Shown piece by piece: positions 10,258 to 21,079 of a stretch of DNA of 64,000 nucleotides. This DNA comes from Micropterix aruncella (lineage: Eukaryota > Arthropoda > Insecta > Lepidoptera > Micropterigidae), in assembly GCA_944548615.1 (NCBI GenBank), contig OX155976.1:1342596-1406595 (forward strand), given 5' to 3'. Numbering within the stretch: position 1 is the first letter of the stretch; each line of letters starts with the position of its first letter. Under the pieces are notes generated by a model. The model was not told where the DNA came from and did not search any database. It saw only the letters and a list, made by a program, of their open reading frames with translations. The position numbers were made by a program, and so were the translations under genes.

Positions 10258-10370
10258 ATCGCGGTTGTTTGACATTATAAATAGGATAGAAAACTAATTT
10301 ACCACGTGAAATTTGTAGCACCCGACGTTTCGGTGACGTTGCAGCCGCCGTTGTCCAGGGTAGGCGCAAG
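10258..10370 (-). mobile_element. Penelope-like element end fragment
   Basis: GGTTGTTTGACATTATAAAT, CACGTGAAATTTGTAGCACC and CCCGACGTTTCGGTGACGTT match the 3' end of the element at 3985-4075 almost base for base. The remaining body is absent. Confidence 0.75.
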
Positions 10371-10739
10371 ATTTAATTCGTATCATACTAGTTGAAGCCC
10401 GTCGAGATCGATGGTCAGTTTATTAACAGTAATGTTTAAAAAATAAACGGAAACATACTTCTTATTTATGTACAAATAATATTTATTTGCATTAATTCGA
10501 TTACGTTGCTTTGCCTTGCTCATTTGATCTACGATGAGGAATGTCACCAAAGTCTTGTAGAAAATGGGCAGCATCAGTCGAAGAGCGACGCGTACGTGTG
10601 ACAGAAAGTAAACAAAGTGTTTTGCGCTAATTCAGCTTAATTTTGCAACTATACGCTAGATGGCAGTGAAATGATTGAAATATTTAAAATTTGTTTTTAA
10701 CTAGATTGAATTAAAAAAACGGTTGTATCACCCCTAGAC
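10371..10739. other. Unassigned sequence
   Basis: No gene or recognisable repeat. AT-rich. Confidence 0.35.
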
Positions 10740-10985
10740 TTTGCCGGGTAGCAGAAGATCCCCATCGCGCGACAAACCTTCAAACTCCCCAACTCCCCTC
10801 AGCACCCACCCCTCCCTCCCCCCATTCCTCCACCCCAACCTTCCCCCCCCACAACCCCCCCTCTCACTACCCCCCACCCCAACTCATCCCCACACCCCTT
10901 TAACTACCCCCTCCTCCCACCCACCCTTAACCTCCTATCCCTCCTTTCCCTTCCCCCCTACTTTCCCCTCCCCCGCGCGGAAATC
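10740..10985. repeat. C-rich pyrimidine tract
   Basis: About 240 bp almost entirely C with T/A (CCCCACCC, CCTCCC units). The apparent Pro/Thr/Ser-rich frame is a composition artefact. Confidence 0.8.
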
Positions 10986-11039
10986 CAGCAGATGGCACTA
11001 TATTATTTTGTTTTTCTCTTTTGATGTATTTTTTTTAAT

Positions 11040-11440
11040 TTTGATTACATATCTACAGACCGAAAGGTTGCCTTCCAACGAGGGGACTCCTCAACGGTCA
11101 ACAGCACATATATAAAATTTGGTATACGCATTCAATTATGATAGCCCGTTCTAAGTTTCATCGCGACAGGGCTGCTGTGCCAAGGGTTGGCTTCCAACGA
11201 GGGGAATCCTTAACGGTCAACATCACAGACATACAATTTTGTATAGTGGAACCTCTCACAACGAGCACGTCTCATATAAGCGGTAATTCCTTATAATGAG
11301 TAATTCGCGCCTCTCATAACGAGTATGTTAAAAATTGTTTCGCCTAACGAGTGTTTCGCTTAACGAGTAGGAGTTTAGTACTAATAATGCTCGTTATGAG
11401 AGGTTCCACTGTATACGCATTTAATTGTGATAGCCTGTTG
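11040..11440 (+). repeat. Dispersed ~120 bp tandem repeat family, interrupted by MITE
   Basis: Two units share CTTCCAACGAGGGGA...TCAACGGTCAACA and TATACGCATT(C/T)AATT(A/G)TGATAG. The same family occurs reversed at 18039-18285 and 42197-42443 (TGTTGACCGTTGAGGAGTCC, CCTCGTCGG). A pogo-like MITE sits in the second unit. Confidence 0.75.
11244..11411. mobile_element. 168 bp pogo/Tigger-like MITE
   Basis: Inverted repeats TAGTGGAACCTCTCACAACG and (right, reversed) CAGTGGAACCTCTCATAACG, each bounded by TA (11242-11243, 11412-11413). CAGTGGAACCTC ends with TA duplication are typical of Tc1/mariner-pogo relatives. The uninterrupted neighbouring unit reads GGTATACGCATT, confirming the target. Confidence 0.85.
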
Positions 11441-12060
11441 TTTCTTCTTTTGAAAGCATTTTAATAAAAGCTTGATTTCAAAAAAGTTTTTTTTTAAATT
11501 TCACCAGTATTAAGAGCATGCCATGTTTGTACTTCAATATGTTACGTCAAAATTTAAAGTATTTAAAAAACTAATATGATCATTACCACAGTAGTGAATT
11601 ATTACTATCAAGGACGGCAAGGCGGGGGGGGGGTCTATCTGATTTGTATGCCCTCTCCTAAAGAATTTTGTGGATTTCTTCGCTCCCTTAGCTGGGTCCC
11701 AAAGCATATTAGATCCATTTACCACATCCTTGTAACCTAACATAAAATATAAATAGTAGTAGTCAATGGTTTTAATCCGCACGAAACCTAAAGTACATTG
11801 TTTCCCATATAATATTTTAAACTAATTGAAAAACACATAATTTTTTACATATTATGTAAAAAATTTCATCCTAAGCCATCTAGTAACTGTAGAAAAACTA
11901 GAGATTAATTGTTATTTTTTCCGTTCAAATATTCAAACGCCGTTTTCTCCATTACTGGTTTAGCTCATTTGACCTCGACTTTTATATTCTATGCAATATT
12001 GTTTGTATTCGTTTTTCCTTTCGTGATTACCAAATATCTGAAATAAAACAGCTGCATAAT
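11441..12060. other. Region downstream of the lipase gene
   Basis: AT-rich. A short C-stretch lies on the reverse of GGCGGGGGGGGG (11621-11633). No gene; it contains the putative 3' UTR of the minus-strand lipase. Confidence 0.4.
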
Positions 12061-13338
12061 TCAATCATCCTTATTGTTGTACTTTTTCAAAACGCTTATA
12101 ATTTTATCGTATACTAATTCTTTCGCCGTATTTCCCCACATAAAGTCTAAGTGGTTGAAGCGCCGATCAGGAACTTTGTAGACTTCAATTAGATTCGGAA
12201 GAAGGTTCGTTATATGGTCGACATCTTTCGGGTTGGCTACAAAATCATTTTCAGCGTAAACCATGACGACGGGAGTGGTGAATCTCGATATGTCGTACGG
12301 TTTAGGTTTTGTTGAACCGTATATTTTGTAGTTTTTATCTCGGCCGTGGTCGTACGGTCTGAATATACCGGTTTTGTGGATCTGCGCGAAGTGGTGGAGC
12401 TGCTTGCTGGAACAACCGGCTACGCTGTGCGCCCAGAACACCGGAAAAAACGTCGTGTTTAGCTGTGCTTCGCTGTATCCGGCCATCAAGAACACAAACG
12501 CTTTGCACATGTCCAGGATCGTCTTCGGGGAATCTTCGTTGCATAACACTTCGCCCATTTTCGATATGACACTACAAGTCGATGAGATCAATTGGCCGTC
12601 TTTGCTCGATATCGATAATGAATGTATCAGCCTACTGGATTTCAATAGCAGTATGAGAAGAGAGCTTCTCAGATGCGTGACCCACATAACAGGTGCTAAT
12701 AATATCGCAATTTTTATTTTTTTGTTATATTCCGGTGCTGTAGAAAGTAAAATCGTAAGAAGCGTCGTCCCTTGCGAGTGTCCAATATAATTCAATTTCT
12801 TTTGATTAGTCTTCTTCAATATATAATCTATAACAGCTGGTAGATCGTTTTGGGCTATTTCATCTAACGCAAAGTCCCAATATTTCAAATCTGCTATAGT
12901 TAAATTAGTGTGTTTTAAAGAGTTTTTTGATCCGCGAACGTTAGGTAGCCATACATCGTATCCTGAATCAGTTAGTAGATATGCCAGAGCCTTGTTTGGA
13001 CCGGTGACTATGAAATCGTCAGAGCAACTCATTAATCCATGCATTATCACCACCGCTTCTTTGTTTTTCTTAGCGTTTTCATGATTTTTTAACCTATACA
13101 CGGTTAATATGTAACCATCCACGGTTACAACGTCGTGTATTTCAAAACTGTAACCGTATTTCACTATCAAATCGCTGTGCGATAGTTCAGCGTCTTTGGG
13201 GTTAGAACGCGGTAGATATTTCTGCGCGATATTTATGACAGTATTCGCAATAAATCTGCTCGGACTTACATTATGAACCGTAGACTCGCCTAAGCCTAAG
13301 CAAGACGCAGTAAACAGCATAACGACACGCACGTCCAT
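12061..13338 (-). CDS. Acid lipase (lysosomal acid lipase / lipase 3-like), intact copy
   Basis: A 425-residue, intronless alpha/beta-hydrolase of the acid lipase family, of usual family length. It is expected to hydrolyse acyl esters of neutral lipids in lysosomes or after secretion. Visible in the protein: a hydrophobic N-terminus (MDVRVVMLFTASCLGLGES) consistent with a signal peptide; the lid/abhydro-lipase start YGYSFEIHDVVTVDGYIL (61-78); the oxyanion HG of VIMHGL (about 97-102); GYDVWLPNVRG (126-136); the nucleophile elbow GHSQG (186-190, Ser188); Asp365 in AENDF; His396 in FNHLDFMWG. The triad is complete. The Met at 13338 is chosen because an in-frame TGA lies 36 bp upstream. It is the only intact host-type gene seen and is surrounded by repeats. 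A near-identical partial copy lies at 36379-37497. Substrate and expression are unknown. Confidence 0.93.
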   Translation of the reverse strand: MDVRVVMLFTASCLGLGESTVHNVSPSRFIANTVINIAQKYLPRSNPKDAELSHSDLIVKYGYSFEIHDVVTVDGYILTVYRLKNHENAKKNKEAVVIMHGLMSCSDDFIVTGPNKALAYLLTDSGYDVWLPNVRGSKNSLKHTNLTIADLKYWDFALDEIAQNDLPAVIDYILKKTNQKKLNYIGHSQGTTLLTILLSTAPEYNKKIKIAILLAPVMWVTHLRSSLLILLLKSSRLIHSLSISSKDGQLISSTCSVISKMGEVLCNEDSPKTILDMCKAFVFLMAGYSEAQLNTTFFPVFWAHSVAGCSSKQLHHFAQIHKTGIFRPYDHGRDKNYKIYGSTKPKPYDISRFTTPVVMVYAENDFVANPKDVDHITNLLPNLIEVYKVPDRRFNHLDFMWGNTAKELVYDKIISVLKKYNNKDD

Positions 13339-13689
13339 TTCACAACCGCGTACAAACGCTAAATAAAGTTGTCAAATGTCAACATACAGGTATACTAGTT
13401 GTTTCGACTTAACCTTCGCCGCCTGCTCAAAGGCATATATTTTGAATGGTTTAATTAAATCGTTTATAATAAATCTTAAAATGAGTTGTATTAGCGATGA
13501 CGTTATGTCTTCTTCTTCTTCTTCTTTCAATGACATCTATCTTTGGATTGTTAATTTTATATATTTTCATTACAAGCTTTATTTAAAATGCAATGTTAGT
13601 ATGTAAGTTGTTCGTTTTAAAATTTAAAAAACAATTTTCCATCACTTCCTGGTATCCGAAATTTGGCATATATACAACTATAAGTTCCT

Positions 13690-14010
13690 TGATAATGCAA
13701 TATTATGGTACCATCGAGCTGATTTGATGATGAAGTCGAAATGTAAGGAATAGCACTCCCTGATGGCAAATGGTAGGGCAGTCGAATCTAAGCTGGTATG
13801 TTTTATTATCATGAGTATTACACGTGATGATGAAGGCGCCGGAAGAGTCTGAAGAAGGCGCCGGAAGAGTGTCACTGGAACTCCCTGATAAAAAGTGCTA
13901 AGATAGTCGAGTTTGAGCTCATTTGTTTTGTTGTTTTGAGTACTGTCCGTTACACATGATGACGATGTTCTGAAGATGGACTTTGGAGATTGCCACTGGA
14001 ACTCCCTGGT
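13690..14010. repeat. Degenerate ~110 bp tandem repeats
   Basis: Repeated text: CTGATGATGAAG, GGCGCCGGAAGAGT, CACTGGAACTCCCTGAT and AGTCGA(G/A)T. The same family is at 15331-15600 and, in the duplicate, at 37850-38170. Confidence 0.7.
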
Positions 14011-14193
14011 AGAAAGTAAAGCTTATTTTTGAAAATTCGTTTTTACGTTAAATGTATTTATTCATTTCATTTTTCTTTCATTCTACAATACTTCACTAGC
14101 CGATTAATTGTGTCCTACAATAGAGTTTTACAGTATTTACTTACACGATAAAAAAATGAAATTGAAATTGAATAAAATAAATTACGAAGTACA

Positions 14194-14753
14194 TTATCCA
14201 AATACTTTGATAATGCTGATCGCTGGGTTCGATAAAGGCTCGTCCCAGTAAACTGTGTCTTTTGCGGCGAGACCTGGGCAGCGACCAACGACGTGTATGC
14301 TGTCTTCAGGTTATTCGCCTATTAGGCAGTCCTTGCTCTCGGTTACGCCAAGGTTGAATAGATGTGCTCTAAGGGTCTTGTGTCCGGTGAGGAGACCGAT
14401 AGTGGTTCTAAGGTTCTTCTTGCTCATGTCAAGTAGGGCCTTGGTTTTCTTTTGTAGTGGTTGCTCCATCATGGCTTTTGCCTGGCAACTTCCTTGGTTC
14501 TGTTTCCAGGATGCCCGATGTTCCTGCTCCAAGCAGTCCCTGATGATTTTCTTACCTGTAGCGAAGGGGACGCCAACAACTGGCTCCACCGGGCATTCCA
14601 GTGTGCCCAGTTTGGCCAGTCTGTCGGCCTCTTCCTTGCCGGGCATGCCTTGATGACCAGTATCCATATTAGGGTGATTTTGTTGGATGTTCCCAATTTG
14701 TTGAGCTCTTGCATGCAGTCCCAGACACGAGAAGTTTCTGAGGTAACAAACAT
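14194..14753 (-). pseudogene. LINE RNase H domain remnant
   Basis: The minus strand reads CMQELNKLGTSNKITLIW, then in another frame GHQGMPGKEEADRLAKLG, the signature of the RNase H domain of I/Jockey-type LINEs. It continues through LEQEHRASWKQ and TIGLLTGHKTLRAHLFNLG, CLIGE then a stop, and after it GRCPGLAAKDTVYWDEPLS to a stop at 14194. A frameshift between the first two blocks and the internal stop show it is dead. In copy B, CLICE keeps the expected cysteine. Confidence 0.8.
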
Positions 14754-14766
14754 AAAAGAGATACAA

Positions 14767-15330
14767 CCGAATTAATAACCTCCTCCTTGTTTTGAAGTCG
14801 GTTAAAGATGTGTTTTTACTTTTAGCCTATTTTTAGTTACGCCACTAAGTATTATATACGCTGCGATGTTGCACTAAACGGATACCCGAAATGCAGTCGA
14901 TGCTTAAGAATTGGGTCGTGTTTATGTAAAGCTTTAGTACCCGTTTTCATTCTTTAGTGGAGCCAAAAATGCTTAAGCCAAGTATCCCATGGACCACGCT
15001 TGAGAAATGCTTGGAAATGTTAACGCGTCACTCCTGTCGTTCATTGCATTTACTGTGTATTTTTGCTCAATTTATTGATTTATGGCATATTATATTTTTA
15101 TCGACTTTCTGCCTTAAATTTGATTAGTTTTTGCTATTAGATTGGAAATTTTATGGATATTTTAACGGCTGCCCCGGATTTCAATCGATACGTCAAAGTG
15201 ACAAAGCAATATGGCGGCCGGTGAAGCGGCTTTTAACACGCTTTTATTAGGTCGACCTGTATGTAACTAACTATGTAATGGAATCTAAGGTAACTAATTC
15301 AACCATCTTCCAAGGATCGTATCGTCATGA
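14767..15330. other. Unassigned sequence
   Basis: No gene, LTR or simple repeat identified. Identical in the duplicate at about 38927-39490. Confidence 0.4.
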
Positions 15331-15600
15331 AAATTGGCAGTTGTATGTAGTTCTGATGACAATACAATAATATGGTACTGTCGAACTGATCTGATGATGG
15401 AGTCGGAAGATATGAACTGGAACTTCATGATGGAACATCGTATCATAGCTGTGTTTGGCCTTGTTAGAAAAGTCTTGGAATGAACTTTGACCACGATTAG
15501 GTTTCAAGGTCTGATGATGAAGCCGGAAGATAGGCACTGGTATTCCATGATGGAATATCGTATCATAGCCGTGTGTATGCGAATATCGTATCATAGCCCA
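15331..15600. repeat. Degenerate tandem repeats (same family as 13690-14010)
   Basis: Units carry CTGATGATG(G/A)AG(T/C)CGGAAGATA, AACTGG or GCACTGG, and CATGATGGAA(C/T)ATCGTATCATAG, at roughly 85-115 bp spacing. Confidence 0.75.
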
Positions 15601-15729
15601 AAAGCGTGTTTTAAGTGTTTTTTTTTAATGTTAACATGTGGAATGTAGCTAATATGTTGAAAGAAAGCACATTGTCAAAATATATTAGGTAGCGAATGTT
15701 TTCGTGCAGTTTGGGCCATAAGATCCACT

Positions 15730-17430
15730 TTGTTGTCGGATCGGCCGAACTCACAATTCAGCTCCTATTCAGAAGCCTCCTCGTGTGGAAGGCTACCCCG
15801 CGTAAGCGGTAAGGCTACTCTCGCGTCCCAGGCCTCACGGCCGGTGGATCGGTTTCTCCTGGTGGGATTGCCTTGCGGCGCTACTGGACGGTTTGCGCGC
15901 CGTTCGGCGACGCCAATCGGATGTGCACTCTGACTAATTGCTGAAGGAGTCTGAAGAATATGAAAATATACTGTCTCCTAAGCAGCGGAGGTGGACGTTG
16001 ACCTACTGTCATGCCACTCTTAAAATGACCTTGGGCCACCCGATCCCGTGTGGCACTACGGGCAAAGGACGCCTAGGTCCGCGATAAATTCAAACTGAAT
16101 TACCGCTGTAATACAGCAGGTAGAGGCCGCGTAAGCCACTTCGGACCCGTAGCCAGTCGGGAGGTCGGAGGTATCCTGAAGGTTAACTCTGGACGGAGAT
16201 ATCCTACCAAAACTGGTAGTTAGGGGGTGAGGCTGCCTGCTGATCATCTTTCCCGGTACCTCGCCGTAAGGCGTTGGCCTCTAACGGGCTTGTTGGCGGA
16301 GCTTGACAGTAGATTGTCTTGTCTCAAGTCTTTTATGTTCATCCCACTGCTGAAAGAACGATCACATATCATCATCATCATCATCATCATCATCATTTAT
16401 TCATTCCATAAAAGCATTTCACAATACTGAGGAACATGTCAAATTTTACAATCATAATTTACCGGATGATAAAACCGCTTTGATTAATTAAAAGAAAAAA
16501 ATTAATTGTAATCAGAGGTGATTACTTAAAAATAGTAAAATTTACAAAATAATCAATAATCAAACAAATAATAATCAATACCATAAAAAGAAAAATTCTG
16601 AAACATGCGTAATTAAAAACAATGTCAATAAAATCTAAAACTTAGTTCGAAAGTATAGTCATAATATGGTTATTTATGATTAAGGAATTGTGGACGCAAT
16701 ATCATAAAAGTCGTCCAGTTTGTAAGCCCTTTATGCCCTATGTTTGACTAACCGATTTTCAAGCAGATTTTATATGCTGCTATCTCAAGTCTTTTCGTCG
16801 ATGATGGCAAAGCATTGAACAATTTAAAAGTAATATATAAAAATGTTTTTTGATATTTAGTCAAGCGTACTTTAGGCAATAAAACATTGTTTTTATGTCG
16901 CGTATTATGGCTATGCCGAGTGGAGTGAAGCTCGCAATTTAAAAGATTCTCTTTGGCGTATAAAAGGCACTGATATATGTACATGGACGACATGGTAAGA
17001 ATACCAGCTTTAATAAAAAAAGGGGCGCAATGTGTTTCTCTGCTTACACCAAAAATTGTCCTAACGGCTTGCTTTTGTAGCACAAAGACGCGATGGGTAT
17101 CGGTTGCATTACCCCATAGTAGTATCGCATAAGACATCTTTGAATGGAAGCAGGAGTGATACACACTGATCGCTGCACGTTCGCCAGCCAGAAATTTCAC
17201 CTTTCTTATAGCATAGACTGCCGATGACAAAGTTGCACACAAATTATCGATATGTTGATTCCAGTTTAAATTTTCATCTAAAGTGATGAAAATTTAAACT
17301 GGAATCAACATATCGATAATTTGTGTGCAACTTTGTCATCGGCAGTCTATGCTATAAGAAAGATATCGTTATACCAGCCTGGAGTGACGGGTTCGCCCGC
17401 TGTAGTCGACACCGCCATACTGATAATCTG
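15730..17430 (+). repeat. GC-rich repeat family R, copy 1, split by a LINE
   Basis: 15730-16365 and 17366-17430 form one diverged copy of family R: AATGACCTTGGGCCACCCGA, GGGCAAAGGACGCCTAGGTC, CGGTACCTCGCCGTAAGGCG, then after the LINE CCTGGAGTGACGGGTTCGCC and GTAGTCGACACCGCC. The uninterrupted relative at 27112-27470 reads CACATATCGTTATTCCAGCC, showing where the LINE landed. Confidence 0.75.
16366..17283 (-). pseudogene. LINE (Jockey-like) 5'-truncated copy with inverted 5' end
   Basis: The minus strand reads LSSAVYAIRKVKFLAGERAA, MSYAILLWGNATDTHRVFVL, HSHNTRHKNNVLLPKVRL and FNALPSSTKRLE, the C-terminal part of LINE ORF2 lacking the RT core. The 3' UTR ends in (GAT)n (the ATC run near 16368-16396). 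At the 5' end, 17286-17365 repeats about 75 bp of 17205-17283 in reverse, a palindrome. A one-base deletion alters the last codons compared with copy B (41402-40890). Confidence 0.8.
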
Positions 17431-17614
17431 AATGTATAGAAATAAATAAATAATAATTCTATTCCTACTGGGTCCATTTTACCCGACAACGAGTTCTAGA
17501 GTATTAACAATACGGAAAGTTCAATGCGGGCAGAGCCGCGGGTACAAGTTGTGTGTAATAAAACTGAATGATTAATCAATTGCCTATATATTTTTTAATT
17601 AAGACGAGTAAAAT

Positions 17615-17875
17615 ACATTTCCCGGTGTCACAGTGGCTAGGTTTCCTGATCTTACATAATAAGTTTCCGGGTTTGATGCTTGACTGGGTCACCATTTTTC
17701 GTTGGGATAAAATTAACCCAATTGCGTTTAAATTCTTTCCATTAAATGGAGTAACAAGACACACATTTACAGACATGTTACACGCACACATACATACATA
17801 TAAAAACTGTATATTAGGGTTGCTTGTAAGATATTGTCGTATAATCACAAACTCACCCATTGAACTACTTTAAAA
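17615..17875 (+). mobile_element. SINE copy, old
   Basis: Diverged tRNA-like head (GTGTCACAGTGGCTAGGTTT; degenerate B box GGGTTTGATGC), then TGACTGGGTCACCATTTTTC, GGGATAAAATTAACCCAATT and GTAACAAGACACACATTTAC. Tail truncated after ATATTGTCGTATAATCACAA. Confidence 0.8.
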
Positions 17876-18038
17876 AAAATTCCCGCCCAGAACCAATTCA
17901 AAAAAATAATATTTAATGGCTCACTCAAGAATCCAGTAAGTATATGACCTAGGATATTTGGATAATGCTGAATTCATATTCCAAGAGAATTACAATGTAA
18001 AATAATACACAAAATTATAACTCAGAAAACCGACTTTT

Positions 18039-18285
18039 TCATAAGTGCAGCAGCCATGCCATGGTGATACTTACAACGAGCTGTCGTAGTTGAATACATA
18101 TACAAAATTTCGTGTCTGTGCTGTTGGCCGTTAAGGAGTCCCCTCGTCGGAAGCCAACCATGGGTGCAGCAGCCATGTCATGGTGAAACTTAGAACGGGC
18201 TACCATAACTGAATAAGTATACAAAATTTATTGTTCATGCTGTTGACCGTTGAGGAGTCCCCTCGTCGGGAGCCAACCCAGGGTG
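18039..18285 (-). repeat. ~120 bp tandem repeat pair
   Basis: Two units with GTGCAGCAGCCATG(C/T)CATGGTG, ACAAAATTT and GTTG(G/A)CCGTT(A/G)AGGAGTCCCCT. Reverse-oriented members of the family at 11040-11440. Confidence 0.8.
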
Positions 18286-18677
18286 TAGAATCAGGTCATG
18301 CTGACCATAAAAAAATACATTGTCATCGGAATTGAATCAATATGTACATTTTCAACTTCATATGAAATATTTGAGGAGTTCTCTCAATTTCTCATGGATC
18401 CCATCATCAGAACAGGATTTTGATAAAAAAGGGACCCAATCTGCAAGTATATCCTTTCAAATAAATAAGAATTTTTGAAATCGGTTCCTAAATGGCAGAG
18501 TTCTGAGGTAACAAACATAAAAAAAAGAAAAATTCCTGATAATTGACTTGCTAAAGAGCGTATTTTTTACTTTTATCGACAATGGCCATATTATTGCATT
18601 TGGCCATTTATGTATATCAATTTATAAATTTTTAGTATATTATCTCTTTCTCTATCTATCTCTATCTCATTATTACA

Positions 18678-19350
18678 TTGATTTAGGGAGCTAATGGGCC
18701 CATGATGAGGTGGCCACGATGACCCATGTGTTCAGGGTCGGTCACACTCACGGGTCAACACCCATCCGATGGCCTCCACGCATGGGGTGCGAACCTGGGT
18801 AGGACACTGGGTCAACCAGTCTCCCCTGGGAATCAAACCTCTGGCGCTCCTGGACGGTCTGCGCACCGAGCGGCGCAAGCCAATCGACTGTGCTCTCCGA
18901 CTAACAGTCGGGGGAGTCTGGGAACTGTATTGTTTCCTATAGAGCGGGGGTGGTTGTCTACCTTACGGCGACTGCTCTTGAAATGACCATTGGCCATCCG
19001 ATCCCGGTTCAGAGTCGGGCAAAGGACGCCTTGGTCCGCGATAGATTCGATGCACACCGTTTCACCGCTTCGTATAAGGGAGAGGACCGCGCAAGCGACC
19101 TAGAACTCGGAACCAATCGAGAGACCGGAGAAATCTGGTCACAATTGGAAGTGAGGGCGCGAGTATCTCGAGCCCGCCGGGTTTATTCCTGGCTCACTCG
19201 CGGTAAGGCGTTGGACTCTCACGGGTTGTGACGTAGCTGGACGTAGGATTGTACTGTCCAAAGTCTTCTACGTTCACTGCAGGGCGACAGAACGACTAAT
19301 CGTTAAAAAGTCCTTTGGTGACGGGCTCGCCCGTTGTAGTCGACACCGCA
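18678..19350 (+). repeat. GC-rich repeat family R, copy 2
   Basis: 673 bp copy running from GAGCTAATGGGCCCATGATG to GTAGTCGACACCGCA. It lacks the 5S-like head of the copy at 47031-47880 but is otherwise colinear with it at high identity. No ORF with a recognisable domain. Confidence 0.8.
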
Positions 19351-19375
19351 AGATTACATTGATAATTATATTTAT

Positions 19376-20926
19376 TGTCGCAACCAGGTTCAAACAAACC
19401 ATTAAATAAAATATCTCGAAACCAGGTAAAACGATTTGCGATGTTAAATGACCCGACCAACAATAATGCAAGTAATTACCAACCTTCCTGGAAAATTTCT
19501 CCTAAAATCAAACGGTCGGATTATCAAGCTACTATGGTAATTAAATATTACGAAAGATATAATGCTTACAAACCACTATGCACACCTAGGTAAGATAAAA
19601 TGTTAAAATTCGTAGAACATGGGCAAAAATAACGTCCGGGCTAATAGCTATGTCGTCATCGAAAACTAGACGCCTATATGTGCTAATGGAGTAACTTATT
19701 AACAACACATTTGAGCTGTGGACAGCAGAAAGTACCGTTTATAAGCCGAACCGACCATATTTCGTAATACCAAAACTTTTAGAAAATGTACCGATTTGAC
19801 AACACTAAGAGAATCACTTATTCATAATATATTATAGAAAGATAAATAGTATATAGAAGTAAGTTGTCAATATTTCATATTTTAAATTATTATAGATATA
19901 TGTAAACGTAAATATCTATATATATATATATCATATGTAGGATATATGTAAACATAAGTAGCTATATATATCAGAACAAAGTGAAAAGTTGTATATTTTA
20001 AGAACCTTTAAGAATAAGAGCCTTTAAGAAGAAATAGATTATATTTAAGATATAGATCAGGAAATTTAAAAGTAAAGTTTAAATAGAATCACAAAGTAGA
20101 TTTATGCATAAAAATACAGACAGTCATCTATTAGAGAAAAAAGAATATTAAAAATAGACATCAACGCCACCTACAAAATTAGTACCTAACTATTAGTGGC
20201 GCAGTTCAGCGAGCAATTACAGGTAGCAATGCATTCATTGACATTTAAATTTAGCGGGCTAAACGTTGGACCAATTACAAACGAAGTCAACTGGTTAGAG
20301 TGGTGGTTAAATGTGGAGGGGAGTAACGCCTACAAATAGGCGACCTTTGGTCCAGACTGGACAGTGTGTAATCAAAGGTGTGTGACAAAAGTGTAAGAAA
20401 AACGAGTAGTGTGTTTTGGGAAATTAGACTTTGAAACGTGATTGTGATTTTGTTTGAGACTTCCTAAAAATTAATAATTGTAGTAACTTCAGTGATTTGA
20501 GAAATTTAGAACTTAAATATATCGGAATTTATAAACAGTGTATCAGGTGGAAAGTAGTGTAATTTCGTTTGTAATTTAGTAGAATAGAAACTTCGTGATA
20601 AGTGTTTATTTTTCGCCTAATCTAAGAAATTTGAACTTCGTTTTTTGATTAAATGAGGCCGTGAAAAAATGTGTGTTTTATCTACGTGAAATGGAGATAC
20701 AAAATAGCTGAAAGTGAGAGAAATTTACGCATCTCTCGTTCGAGACTACATACGGTGAACCCCCAGGAAAACGGACTGCGCAAGCAAAGAAACCTGCGAG
20801 AAAACACCCGCCATAAAAAGGTACGTGATAAACTTATGTAGATCTCAAGTGTTCGAGATTCGAAAATCGAACAAAGTGAGTCGGGAGAACAGCAATCGTC
20901 CTGCGAAGACTGGATAAGACCCGACA
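19376..20926 (+). repeat. 5' LTR of Pao element
   Basis: Begins TGTCGCAACCAGGTTC and ends ACCCGACA. It must contain the promoter and polyadenylation signals. Identical by eye to the 3' LTR over 1,551 bp. Confidence 0.95.
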
Positions 20927-20931
20927 TTTAT

Positions 20932-20949
20932 TGGTCCTTCGAGCCGGAT
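20932..20949 (+). promoter_or_regulatory. Primer binding site, tRNA-Tyr-like
   Basis: TGGTCCTTCGAGCCGGAT starts five bases after the LTR end and is complementary to the CCGGCTCGAAGGACCA 3' end I recall for insect/animal tRNA-Tyr. The assignment rests on memory of that tRNA end. Confidence 0.75.
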
Positions 20950-21079
20950 CAGTGACATCTTTGTCGAGCGCTGGATTAGTGATATCTTGATCATTCGAGC
21001 GCGAAATCACAAAAAATTGTGTTCCGCCGAGCGCTAGATCAGGGAGCCCGATCCGTGAAACGACTGTAAATAAAACACC

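Noticed and set aside
10741..11115. Pro/Thr/Ser-rich 124-codon frame
   Set aside because: Runs through the pyrimidine tract; no start context or domain.
16366..16400. CRISPR-like regular repeat (ATC)n
   Set aside because: Simple trinucleotide tail of a LINE; no spacers anywhere in the window.
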